64,000 bases of DNA from Cordylochernes scorpioides. Taxonomy: Eukaryota > Arthropoda > Arachnida > Pseudoscorpiones > Chernetidae. The DNA lies in the NCBI GenBank assembly GCA_030710605.1, contig CP092872.1, positions 91,832,127 through 91,896,126 on the forward strand, in the 5' to 3' direction. The position numbers and the translations under genes are program-made. Position 1 is the first letter of the stretch. Each line of letters begins with the position of its first letter. Shown piece after piece: positions 1-10,600 of the stretch. The notes beneath the pieces are model-generated. The model did not search any database. It saw nothing but the letters and a program-made list of their open reading frames with translations, and was not told the DNA's origin.

Positions 1-117
1 CACGACACCTACTAAAATAAGATATCATGATATGATAAACATATGTTAAACCAATATTTGTTACAGTAAACCTTTATTCTGACTGAATTCATATGAGGTC
101 GGTTATTCTGCCTCTAT

Positions 118-474
118 TGTTGCATCAATTTTAATGTGCCCTACATTTATTCAAAATATTCTATGATATTTAATATTTATTTAAAACAGATTATATCGAT
201 TATCATCATCCCTTTTTATAGTTTCATTCCTTTTGTAATATTTATTGTACATATATCTTGATTGGTTATTGGAACGAGAGAGGACCTAGACGAAGACTGC
301 GGACGCGACCAATGAGGAAGACAAAGAATAAATAAACACAATAATTTTAAAAGGTAATTTATTTTTATTTACTTTTATTTATTTGCTTTGAGTATGGAAA
401 CCCGCTCAGTGTATAACACCAAGAAGGAGGAAACCAAGGTCGACGACCCTGCAAAGCTGCAACTTGGTGCAACA
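118..474 (+). mobile_element. Solo LTR of a Ty3/gypsy element related to the intact one at 7.3-12.5 kb
   Basis: The segment starts TGTTGCA and ends TGCAACA, which are exact inverted repeats, the usual form of LTR ends. Its U3 part shares long matches with the intact element's LTR, for example around 168-222, where a run containing ATTCTATGATATTTA is followed by TTTATTTAAAACAGATTAT and then ATCATCAT. Flanks are CTAT and ATAT, so a 4-bp target duplication with one change is possible. No internal region follows, as expected after LTR-LTR recombination. A short reading frame resembling the Gag N-terminus opens at 394. The family link is direct from sequence; solo-LTR status is inferred. Confidence 0.8.
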
Positions 475-492
475 ATATCAAAATATAAATAA
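394..492 (+). pseudogene. LTR-encoded Gag N-terminus remnant
   Basis: An ATG at 394 inside the solo LTR opens a 32-residue peptide beginning METRS and ending its LTR-encoded part with LGAT. The intact Ty3 Gag begins MVETRS and leaves its LTR at PGVT. The shared start, the similar length to the LTR end and the following Ile in both argue that this family begins Gag translation inside the LTR. The frame runs out of the LTR into flanking DNA and stops at 490-492. It is a remnant, not a functional gene. Confidence 0.6.
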
Positions 493-1089
493 CATTTTCT
501 AAATGTTTGAACGAGTATAGTTATAGTTATGAGAGTTTTAATAAAAAAGGAATAGTTAAAAAGTAGATACCTAAGCCCATTAATACTATTAGTAACCATT
601 TTAAAGGTAACCAATAATTAACAAACCGATAACTATTAGAAAAATAGATAAAAATATTGAAAATGTTCATTTTCTCTTCTAAATGGGTAAAGGATTTAGT
701 CGATGTTTTAGAACCAATTGATAGAAATGGTCGTTGTTTAGAGCATGTATCGTTAGCAAATAGTTTCGCAGACGACGACATCACTATTCCAATAAAACAT
801 GACGAACGTATTTTGAGTATTGGAAATCAATTAAAGAAAATTGCTTCTTTTTTTCTTCAACGAAACGGCATAGTCTAATATGTAAATGAAGAAAATTATT
901 CCATACCTTTTTTTTTGTTCAACCTGAAAGTTGAATCAATAATTGGATTTTTGGGAGAGAAAATAGATCAAATAATGGGGTCTGTTAGAATTGATTTTTC
1001 TTAAACTGTATGCTACGTTGGAAACCTGGTTGTTAAATGGTTAGTTCGAAAAAAAAAGGATTTTCTTTTTAATATGTGAGATATGTATA

Positions 1090-1475
1090 TTATCTCTATA
1101 CAAATAGCTCGATGCAAACATTTGAATGTAATTCTACTGTCCTATAAGCTTATGTCCATAGTTTTCTTGAAAACCATTTTTGAGATTCCATCCTTCAGTG
1201 CTGCGTATATAAGCAAAATCGTCCAATACAGTATTAGAGCTCTGAGAAGCGGTCTGGTGGATTAAATTGGCGAAACCGCTGGGAGGGTTCACCACTGATG
1301 AGCTAAGCCCTCCCAATATATTTTTCCATCGCAGTAAGGACAGTAGAAGTTTGTATTGTGTATAAAAGAAACATTCTTGCTTTTAAATCCTTTCATTTTA
1401 TATTATCTCTATATGTTTATTGTTTTTATTCGTATGTTTTGAAATTGTTGTTAGTGTCTCCATCAAGTCGATGTG
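1090..1475. mobile_element. Palindromic MITE, family B (GGCTCATCAGT family)
   Basis: Family B is recognised by the pair GCGAAACCGCTGGGAGGG and GATGAGCYAAGCCCTCCC, followed by a GCAGTAAGGACAGTAGAAG segment and an AT-rich end near ATAGATGGCGCG. This copy has the central part GCTCTGAGAAGCGGTCTGG and one full arm. Other copies lie at 5845-5975, 15818-16085, 23505-23720, 29870-30240, 32766-33005, 48600-48845 and 55468-55745. There is no coding capacity; the short ORFs here are by-products of the palindrome. Confidence 0.7.
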
Positions 1476-1698
1476 TGTGTGTTTGGCGACAATATATAGA
1501 TAAATATTCTCGAATTTATTCTGTTAGTGAACATCACTCACATCTTATGTAATGCCTTCCTAAAGGCTTTTCTTGACACATTCCAACCTACCTTTTGAAG
1601 ATTTTCCTTTCTTCCTTCAATTATTCCTACATCAACACCCTTTTTTGATATATATATCAAGATTATGATTTATTCATATGATTCATTACAGAAAGAAA

Positions 1699-1809
1699 GG
1701 GTTGGCCAAATATCAAGGAACATGTTAAATCAATGTTTAGTTGATTTCTGTTCCACTAGATGGCGCTCTGCCATCTAAAAAGAACATGTGCTTCTGGTCA
1801 GGATATGCC
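1699..1809. mobile_element. Family A foldback MITE, half copy
   Basis: Family A carries a terminal region with the hairpin AGATGGCAGAGCGCCATCT next to CACATGTG and a CTGACCA or TGGTCAG end. This half copy reads AGATGGCGCTCTGCCATCT, then TGGTCAGGATATGCC. The neighbouring 1964-2479 copy begins with the inverted form of the same end. Confidence 0.65.
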
Positions 1810-1963
1810 TACTTTGTTTATTATTATATATATGTGTTTAAATATAAAAAAGGCATATATTGGATCGAAATATTATTTATTTTAACAATATATATGTATG
1901 TTAAAAAACGAAAGAAAAAAATAAAAGATAAAAAGATCAGGTGTTGAAATCAATATTAAAAAT

Positions 1964-2479
1964 GGCATATCCTGACCAGGAGCACATGTGCTTTACAGAA
2001 GGCAGAGCGCCTTCTGGTGGAACAGAAATCAACTAAACATTGATTTAGCCTGTTCCCTGATATTTGGCCAACCCAATTTCTTGATAAATCAATAAAAGCC
2101 ATCCACGGACGCGTTTCGCGCTTTTGGCGCTCGTCAGCGTGGAGTAGGCTGAGCCACTGCGACCAAAAAATATTTTTTGGGCCCAGTGACTTCCTGAAAA
2201 ACCAAGAAATGGGTATTTAGGGCCAAACTTGCGTAAATACGCTTAGCACATTAAAAAACGAAAGAAAAAAATAATTTTTTTCGTCGCAGTGGTTCAGCCT
2301 ACTCCACGCTGACGAGCGCCAAAACGCGAAACGCGTTCGTGGATGCTTTTCTTGATTTATCAAGAAATTGGGTGGCCAAATATCAGGGAACAGGCTAAAT
2401 AAAATTTTAATTGATTTCTGTTCCATCAGATGGCGCTCTGCCTTCTGTAAAGCACATATGCTCCTGGTCAGGATATGCC
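1964..2479. mobile_element. Family A foldback element, complete inverted repeat
   Basis: It begins GGCATATCCTGACCAGGAGC and ends with the inverted counterpart. Both arms carry the AGAGCGCC hairpin, a TTGATTTATCAAGAAA-type segment and GCGTTTCGCG. The arms are roughly 200 bp and close around 2200-2270. Translating either arm gives a PNFLINQEK-like string seen at every family A copy, so these ORFs are repeat shadows. Similar elements lie at 22752-23141, 27662-27945 and 44412-45222. Confidence 0.75.
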
Positions 2480-2510
2480 ATTTTTAATATATATATATGC
2501 ATATATATAT

Positions 2511-2744
2511 GAGCATGATAGATCGGTAAAAAGGAAAGATCCCCGCTCTCTAGTTTACCAACACATACGGGACACAGGCCACACATTCAATATCTATAAC
2601 CCCTCGGCCCATTATCATGAGATTAAGAACAAACACCAGCGATTGGTCCTGGAAGCTATACTCACCAAAAAATTTAAAAGCATCAATAGAGCAATAGACC
2701 TTCCTGAAATATATGATAATTTAGTACTGGAACCTCCTACCTGA
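2511..2744 (+). pseudogene. Penelope-like element, GIY-YIG C-terminal fragment
   Basis: A 77-codon open stretch ends in a stop at 2742-2744. Its pattern is a HIRDTGHTF segment, a basic stretch, then LEAILTKKF, an SINRAID segment and EIYDNL. This resembles the C-terminal part of the GIY-YIG endonuclease of Penelope-like retroelements (His before the final helix, a conserved Glu in LEA, and Asn-Arg near the end). The GIY-YIG core and the reverse transcriptase are missing upstream, where family A MITE sequence lies. The family call is by pattern recall only. A spliced host exon is less likely given the surroundings. Confidence 0.5.
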
Positions 2745-3125
2745 AAGATTAGGTTTCATAACATACTTATACTTTTACACGTCAATGACAGTTTTGGTTA
2801 TTTTATTTTATTTTATTTCTATTTTATTTTGTTTTATTTCGTTTAACAGTCGTTGTTCGTACTTAGTTTCTGTGGTGGCCATGTATTGAATGTATTATGC
2901 GTTTATTTACTTGCCTTGCTTAACTTTTGTGAATGATCCTCCAATATTATGTTAATTTTCTCTGGCACAATTTTACATATCTGTCTTATTTCCTTACCTT
3001 TTGTATATATATATATAGCTGAATGCCACTAATATTTTGTCTCGTTTTACACCAGTAGAAGGGTGATTATGCCCGAAAGCTTGTGATTTAATTTTGTGTA
3101 ATAAAGAAACTCTTTCCTCATAAAG
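2745..3125 (+). mobile_element. Probable 3' untranslated part of the Penelope-like copy
   Basis: Directly after the GIY-YIG stop comes AT-rich DNA ending with a CCCGAAAGCTTG motif and an AATAAAG signal near 3100, then ACTCTTTCC. Related tails, GTCTGAAAGCTTG or GTCCGAAAGCTTG followed by AATAAAA, occur at 50420-50490 and 49495-49570. The association is positional and by motif. Confidence 0.4.
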
Positions 3126-3900
3126 TATTTCATATATATATATATATATATGGTGATTTGTGAAGCAGTCGTAGTATTTGTGTGGTGAGTGGTAAGGACA
3201 CACAGGAGACAGTATCTAGAGGTAAAAACCTGTGAGGAGTAGTTCGGGGAGGAAAGAGTGGGATCCAGGGACCACCCTGGGAAAAACTGGTGTCGAGACC
3301 ACCTCAATGACAACTGTTCTTTGATCATTACATACAGCTGCTGCTTTTAAACTAATTTGAATAAGATAAACTATCCCCGGGAAGGGAGGATAGCGAAGGC
3401 TGACATCTGGTGTCCAAGGGGGTTGTTTTGACCTGGCTATTTTATCTTCCCTTTCCTCATACTCCCACACAGGTACCATTTTATTTATACATTTCTAAAT
3501 ATTATGACATGAGTATATATAGAAGGACATTTGAATATTATCCGCATGTGTTTCTTTTAAACGAAAAATCGAAATTCATTTTAAGGAGAAATAGCGATTA
3601 TTTTTAATCTTAGAGATGAAGTATGTAGGGACGAATTGTGAAGAGTAATAAATGAGTATATGTGCATAAAATTCATACTTAGAATACATTTATCAAAGGT
3701 TACCAAAACTATAAAATGAATATCAATATAAACCGAAAATATCAAAACCTTTTATCTATAAACCATATATGATTATATCATTTTAATACTAAAATTGCCT
3801 AAAGATAAACAATTGGATAAATAAATCTCTACTCATTTTTGATAACGATACCTTATGCAAATAAGGTAAGATATTTATCTGCATAAATTGATATATTAAT
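3126..3900. other. Unassigned stretch
   Basis: A (TA)n run near 3130-3150 is followed by moderately GC-rich DNA (3200-3475) with purine-rich and CCCGGG segments. No reading frame or repeat match could be assigned. From 3480 to 3900 the sequence is AT-rich without recognisable content. Confidence 0.5.
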
Positions 3901-3904
3901 ACCT

Positions 3905-4150
3905 TTGGATTTTCCGGGTTTGGTCCTCATCAGTACAGGGACGGCTTCGATTTCATTACGTCCTTCGAAAGGGGTTATAAATGGGTCGAATTTACAGAAC
4001 AGGGATTTAAACCGGTGAAGTGACGAAGGCAGATATTCAGGCAAGAGTACAACATAAAGTTGATAGAGATAGGATAATCATGTACCTAAAGAGGCACTAC
4101 TCTATTAATGCATTGTTTTAATGCATAATTAAAGGTAGAGGTGTCTCTTT
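3905..4150 (-). mobile_element. Decayed copy of the hammerhead-bearing element (family F)
   Basis: On the minus strand a GAAGCC segment is followed by CCTGTA and CTGATGA (plus 3927-3933), as in the better copies at 22.5 and 31.2 kb. Helix II is weakened, and the region that should pair as helix I after the cleavage site is lost. At 4091-4145 the plus strand has the family outer end, including AATGCATTGTTTTAATGC and AGAGGTGTCTCTTTTGG. Confidence 0.5.
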
Positions 4151-4156
4151 TGGCAT

Positions 4157-4445
4157 ATATATATATACACCTATCCCCCGATTTACACGGTACTTGTTTT
4201 ACACGTTTTCGCTTTTACACGGTTTTCCAAATTAGTTTTTTTTTATCGCACTATACTAAATGCTACTGTGATTGAACACATGCGCTGTGTACACATCTCA
4301 CGAGGAATCCCGAGCTTATGTGCTGACTACATATTTTAACCTGTCAATGCATTTTATTTTTATTTCTGTGTACACCTATCCCCCGATTTACACGTTTTTC
4401 TCAGGAACGTATCTACCGTGTATATCGGGGGATAGGTATATATAT
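4157..4445. mobile_element. Family D MITE (CACCTATCCCCCGATTTACAC ends)
   Basis: Terminal motif CCTATCCCCCGATTTACAC is present near 4170, again inside at 4377, and inverted at 4420-4437. The right 70 bp form their own hairpin around TCAGGAACGTATCTACCG. An inverted copy with the same layout is at 49608-49880. No coding capacity. Confidence 0.75.
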
Positions 4446-4488
4446 ATCATATTACTTTCCCTATTTTCCAAAAAAATTACTATTAATA

Positions 4489-4745
4489 TACCGGCCGGCT
4501 CAAAACTTTCGTACATTATGTAAATAATATTTTGTTTTTCTTATTCTACTCGCCTTAAGCCAGGCATTACTTTTACCGAATAATGTTTTTTATATATTTC
4601 TTAGCTTAAATAAAGAAATCTCTGATCAAAACTATTTTATTATTATAGTTTCAAGATTTTAACCACGACTGCATTACCATTACCATAATCCTCAACATGA
4701 TCTAAATTCAAGCAGAAAATCTCTATTTATTTTTATTTATAACAT
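4489..4745 (+). repeat. Dispersed repeat, copy 1
   Basis: It begins near GGCCGGCTCAAA, then GTACATTATGTAAATAA, and later TTTTAACCACGACTGC and AGAAAATCT. The same ordered blocks occur at 45403-45640 in the same orientation with moderate divergence. Element type is not recognised. Confidence 0.65.
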
Positions 4746-4749
4746 AAAT

Positions 4750-5840
4750 ATGTATAATATTATTGATATCATTTGAATTTATCACACTCAAAGTAACTAC
4801 TATTTTTATTATTATAACTAAACAGTTATTTCTCTCGTGTCGAGGGGTATGCAAATATATTTTTGTCAGTGTTGAAATTCGCTATTTTCTTTATTAAAAA
4901 AAAAACTTCGAATTTCCATTGAGAGAAAGTATATATAGATGTGTTCGTGCTAACTATTACAAAATAAAAACGTGCTGACGAAAATATTTTCCTCACTAGT
5001 TAATAGTTCAGGTGAAGTAATAGATCAAACCTAATCAACGTTTTTGTCTATAAAATAGCGAAAAGAATTTCTTTTGGTCGAAAAAGTCGTTCTTCATTTT
5101 TTAAGTCGCTTGGTCAGACTCATCTTTCCACCTAATCAACCTTTTTGTCTCAAAGTTTTTGTTAGAGCTAAATGAGAAGCCACATTAGGGATCTAGGTGA
5201 CCTAATGAATCTAGTGAAGGTATGATAAAGAGGTATGATACATAAGAAAGCTCTTAATATTTGGATATTCTCCTCTTGTTTTGTTATTAAAAATCCCAGA
5301 AAAAAAAAACAAGTCTCAAATTCTAGAAGCTTCTGAGTTGAAATCGTTCATCACAGATTTTTATTGAATATCTCATTTTCATCAATATATTATCTCATGT
5401 AAATATGGTCGTAATACTCAAATTTCAATTTTAAGCAAAAAAAAAATCGTCTGATAGAATTGCGCAGAAGCAAATGCGCATATTCTTTTTTTACCGAAAA
5501 AATAAAAAGGTTTTGGTAATTATTATTAATTTAAAGAGAAAATTTCCATTAAGAATTGTAGTCTAGAATTTCACTAATTAAATATATCATCCATTAGCGT
5601 ATAAATTACACTCAATTAATGTACAACATCGGTGTAATAACTAATAGATGAGAAAGGAGATGCTATTACATCAATTCCTTTCATTAAAGGGAGAAAACTT
5701 AATTATTTTAAATTTAAAATAAAATCTATATATATATAAAAGACATGCATGTTTATTTATTTATTTATGCATTCATTCTTTATATAAGGTTTCTCAAAAT
5801 TTAACCAATATGGCTGAAATTTTAACAGAATATAGAGTTA
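4750..5840. other. AT-rich stretch without recognised genes
   Basis: Homopolymer runs and simple AT-rich sequence. No significant reading frame, tRNA-like fold or repeat shared with the rest of the window was recognised. Confidence 0.5.
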
Positions 5841-5844
5841 TCTA

Positions 5845-5975
5845 TGGAAGGAGTTCACTATTGAGAAGCCAGACCCTTGCAACCTTTTTACATAGCAGTT
5901 AAGGACAGTAGCGTGATTTATATTTGAAAAGTATATTTCACGCTTCAATTGATTCCTTTTTTGGAATATAGATGG
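5845..5975. mobile_element. Family B MITE, diverged half copy
   Basis: GGAGTTCACTATTGAGAAGCCAG, then GCAGTTAAGGACAGTAG and finally ATAGATGGCGCG follow the same order as the arms of complete family B copies. Confidence 0.45.
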
Positions 5976-6170
5976 CGCGATTTAGTCATTATATTATAAT
6001 TATCGGTATTATAGTATACTGCATTGTAAGCTATGGTCTAGTGAAAGAGATTGTTATCTTCATTTTATATATTATCATCTTTTCAGCATCACAAAGGTCA
6101 TCTGTGTGTTTGTGTTGTTTTTGTTGTGTTGTGTGTGTGATTTTTCTCCATCATTACTATTATTAATATA

Positions 6171-6960
6171 CTAGCGGATGTACCCGGCTTCGCCCGTGTT
6201 TTACCCGAGTAAAGGTTTGTCCAACGAATCTCTCGATAAAGTGAACATTTTTCCCGGTCTCTTGAAAAATACTCGATAAGTTGAATAAAATCAATATTAA
6301 TTCGTGTAATCTTTACACAAGGGGATAAGAAACAACAACAACAATATTAATCGGTACCCGAGTAAAGGTTTGTCTAACGAACATTTGTAAAAACAATTCT
6401 CTATAAACTTATAAAAAAAAAAGATATATTTTGATAATTTGAAACTCGTAAATATGAATCTCTCGATAAAGTGATCATTTTTTCCCGGTCCCTGTGTGCC
6501 GTGTTATTCTGAATTTTGTCTTTCCTAATTTTCTACATTACAAAATCATCGTTTTATCTAGTGAACATTTTCCCCGGTCCCTTGAAAAATACTCGATAAG
6601 GTTGAATAAATTCATGGTCGTTTATGGAAGATGGACGAAGTTCCCGGAGGTCATCTTGGGCAAGCTCCCGCGAGGCTTTTTTTCTTGTCTACTTGGCACA
6701 GCTGTGTCACCAACTCTGCCCTGATTGTTCGGTGGGTACTTGGACTGTCCATCCGGCCGGCGGCCGGACGAATCCATTCTCTCGACGGGGTGGGGCAGAC
6801 CTAAGCCTATCTCCGTCGCAAGGGGGCGCTGCTTGCGAGTTAAAGCAAAATCTGCAAATAACTCTAAGGATATTAAAGATATTCAAGATATTATTTTTCG
6901 AAAACCTTTCCGGGGATTTATATATATATATAGATTATCATCCCTGAATTTACAATTTAA
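6171..6960 (+). mobile_element. Family G element (ACTAG..CCCGGC..GCCCG end), possibly RTE/SINE-like
   Basis: It starts ACTAGCGGATGTACCCGGCTT, close to ends seen at 31421 (plus) and, inverted, at 14709 and 21390. Inside, a block with CTCGATAAAGTGA and CCCGGTC recurs three times (about 6230, 6470, 6560), followed by a GC-rich segment with CCGGCCGGCGGCCGG. The end near 6930 is a TATATATATAGATT tract, as in the 3' ends of RTE-related elements. Assignment to RTE-type elements is tentative; the shared end is directly visible. Confidence 0.5.
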
Positions 6961-7140
6961 TAAAATCAACTATCAATACACGGCCAAATTTCTTTACCAT
7001 TTTTATTTCTTTCTTTCGAGCCAATATGCCCTTTAACATGAGAATTAGAAGTATGACTTGAAGTTAACTATACAGTATAGTTTAGGCATGTATAGTTAGC
7101 TTGAAGTCCAATTCTGGAATAATTAAAAATCAACGAATAG

Positions 7141-7208
7141 TTGATATTTATACCAACAGGTGGCGCAGGCCATCAGCTATTTTTAATTGCACGATCAGGA
7201 GATGCCAT
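7141..7208. repeat. Fragment related to family A ends
   Basis: The order TAGTTGAT, ATACCA, AGGTGGCGCAGGCCATC and CGATCAGGAGATGCC matches a family A end in diverged form. A close relative lies at 60575-60645. Confidence 0.4.
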
Positions 7209-7312
7209 TTTATTTTTTCAGAATAATCATTGTTGTATATCATTGTAATATATGCATTATATTCCATTGTTATATGCACACATTCACATATATGCATATT
7301 TGTGTTATATAT

Positions 7313-7652
7313 TGTTACACCAGGTTGCGGCTTGGCAGACCCTTCAGCCTGGATTCTCTCCTGTGCTGGGTCTTGCATCTTACCAGAGCGTGTTTCAACC
7401 ATCCTACAAATTTATAAAAGGGAATAACGAGATAAGTCTTCTTTAAGTAGCCACCAGAATCCTCTATTTATTTTCTCACATCAAAGAGAGCAGTGAAGTC
7501 ACAGTGTACCTAAATACAAATGATGATAAATTAATAATCTGTTTTAAATAAATATCATAGAATATTTTATATAAAAATAAATAAATATATAATTTAAATT
7601 TCAAATATATTAAAACTAATATAAGAAATACGCCATTAATCATGATGTAACA
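7313..7652 (-). repeat. 3' LTR of the Ty3/gypsy element
   Basis: Ends TGTTACA and TGTAACA are perfect inverted repeats. The LTR includes a copy of the Gag start (ATG at 7402 on the minus strand), which here reads out into flanking host DNA to 7148. The Pol stop codon at 7636-7638 also falls inside it. Confidence 0.95.
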
Positions 7653-10600
7653 CTTCCCCCTCTCCAGAGGTCGTCACGTCCTCGTGATTGACCTCATCAA
7701 TTCTTTCAAAATAGGGTTTGATTCTTGAGACATGGACAATCAATGGGTCTTGGCCAGGATTATCTTTTGGTTCAATTAAGTAATTTACGTTGGACAGCTT
7801 CTTTAATATTCTATATGGGCCAAAATATTTTCTCAGTAGTTTCTCACACTTTCCTATTTTCCTAATTGGTGTCCAAACTGCTACTAATTCTCCTGGTTCG
7901 TAGCTTCTTTCCATGTGTTTCTTGTCATAGTTCTTTTTCATTCTTTCTTGAGTCTTTATTGTGTTGTTAATAACTAATTTTCTTGTTCTGTTTATTTTGT
8001 CTAAGTGATGTTTTATGTATTCATCATAATCATCTTTGTCAATGTCCACCGAGATATTCCTGTCGTCCAAAAGAGACGTGGGTTCTCTTCCAAACATCAG
8101 GAAAAAGGGAGAATATCCTGTGGTTTCCTGAATTGTAGTATTGTAAGCGTGAGTGATGAATGGGAGTATTTCGTCCCAATTTTTCTGATCAGTGTTCACA
8201 TACATACTGAGCATATTGATCAATGTTCTATTTAACCGCTCTGTCAATCCATTAGTCTGGGGATGATAGCTCGTTGTGAAGCAATGTTTAATCTTGCACG
8301 TTTTCATCACCTCTTTCATTAAATTACTGGTAAATTGAGAGCCTCTGTCACTAATAAGATATTGTGGGGCTCCGTGCCGAAGAAAAATATCCTCTACTAG
8401 AAATTTAGAAACTTCTTTCACTGTTGCTTCCGAGACTGCTCTTGTTTCTGCATATCTAGTGTAGTAGTCCGACAGCACGATTATCCATTTTTTCCTGTTT
8501 TTCGTAGATGGTAGTGGACCAACAAAGTCAATTCCAATTCTTTCGAAAGGAAAGTTGGCTGGGGGGATGGGCTGTAGTAGTCCAGAAGGTAATTGGTTTG
8601 AGCCTTTCCTACTTTGGCAAAGGTGACACGTCCTAACGAATTCTGAGACATCCTTTAGCATGGATGGCCAAAAGTATTTACTCTTTATTCGGTACATGGT
8701 TCTGGCGACGCCCAGATGGCCATTCGACATATGATTGTGATATTCTTTCATAATTTCTCTCTTTTTATTCTCTGGAACCACAAGCAACCACGCCCTGCCT
8801 TCAGGGTTCGGGTTTTTCTTAAAGAGGCATCCATCTTCTTCTTTAAAGTTTTGCGCAATTGATCGCCTGCTTCCATTAAGGTTTTTCTTAACACTTTCGA
8901 TAAATTTATCCTCTTCGTCTGTTATTTGATTTAAAAATAGCCTTTCAAAATCCTCATCCCAATCAGTTTCTGGTAAGGGCCCCCTAGATAAGCCATCGGC
9001 GTCCAGATGCTTCTTTCCCGATTTATGTATTATATCGAAGTCATATTCTTGAATTTTCAATGCCCATCTTGCCAATCGACCTGTTGGATCCTTCAAGTTT
9101 TTGAGCCAGCATAAGGCGTGATGGTCTGTTACTATTTTAAAGTGTCTTCCATAAAGGTAGGGTCGTAATTTTGACATTGACCAGACAACGGCCAGACATT
9201 CTTTTTCAGTGGTTGAATAATTTTGCTCCGCTTTACTTAGGGTACGACTCAAATATGAGATCACCTTCTCTTCACCACCGATGTCTTGGACAAGTGTTGC
9301 ACCTATGCCGATGTTGGACGCATCAGTATGAACATAAGTAGGTGCATTTGGATTGAAGTGACCTAAAATTGGTGGACTTAATAGTGCTGTTTTTAGGGTT
9401 TGAAACGCTTCCTCTTGTCTTTCTGTCCAGGTAAATGATACACTTTTTTTTATAAGGTTGGTCAAAGGGTCAGCAATTTTTGAAAAGTCTTTGATAAATT
9501 TTCTATAATATGAACACATTCCCAAAAAGGATTGTACTTCTTTGACCTTTTTGGGTCGAGGAAAATTTCTGACAGCTTTGATGTTATGTTCCGCGGGTTT
9601 TATACCATGTTTGCTCGTTATATAGCCGAGAATCTCCAATTCTTCAAAAGCAAATCGGCATTTTTTGTCGTTTAACCTTAAGTTAGATTCACGAAAACAT
9701 CTAAAAACAGCTTCAAGTCTTTTGAGGTGCGTTGGAAAATCCGGGCTATATATGATAACATCATCCAGATAACACAAACAAATTTGCCATCTCAGATTTC
9801 CAAGCATATTCTCCATATTTCTCTCAAAGGTAGCAGGCGCGTTACAAAGTCCAAAAGGCATCACGTTGAATTCATATAATCCATGCGCTGTAGTGAAAGC
9901 TGTTTTCTCTTTGTCTCTTTCTTCGACTTCAACTTGCCAATATCCAGATCTGAGGTCTATTGCTGAGAAGTGTGTAGATCCTTGGAGAGTATCCATAACT
10001 TCGTCTATTCTAGGGATCGGATAGACATCTTTTACTGTCACATTATTCAGTTTTCTGTAGTCCACACAAAATCTGTATTTACCATCTCGCTTCTTGACCA
10101 ATATTACTGGAAAAGACCAGGGGCTAGAAGATGGCCTAATTATGCCTTCTGTAAGCATCTCGTCAATTTGCTCTTTTATAATATCTCGTTCTTTAGCACT
10201 TACCCGGTAAGGCTTGTGTTTAATTGGCTTCGCGTCTTCTGTGTCTATCCGATGTTTTGCCAAATTGGTTCTCCCTAATCTCGATGAAAAAAGATCTCCA
10301 TACCTTTCTAAAACTTGTTTTAACTCCTTCTGTTCCTTTGGTGAAAGATTTTCGTTTATTTGGAATCTAGGTTCTTCGTTCTTTTCTACCTCTCTTTCTC
10401 GACTCACATTTATTTTCGCTGGACTACTTCCAAAAGCCAATGTTTGGTTTTTCATTATTTTTAACGGTCGAGGATACGGATTAGTTATCCAGATGTGTGT
10501 TTCCCTATTTATAACATTGATCAAGCTTCTTGCTAGACGAAGTCCATTTGTTTGAAACATTTTGCTGCTCTCCTCGATAATATATTCTCCATCCTCTGTT

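Noticed and set aside
657..878. 73-codon plus-strand ORF with a balanced amino-acid composition
   Set aside because: No recognisable motif, no start context or splice evidence, and short; cannot be distinguished from chance.
2217..2426. ORFs with PNFLI(N/Y)QEK strings here and at 22822, 44507, 44856 and 44941
   Set aside because: They follow family A foldback copies on either strand and are translation of the repeat, not conserved proteins.
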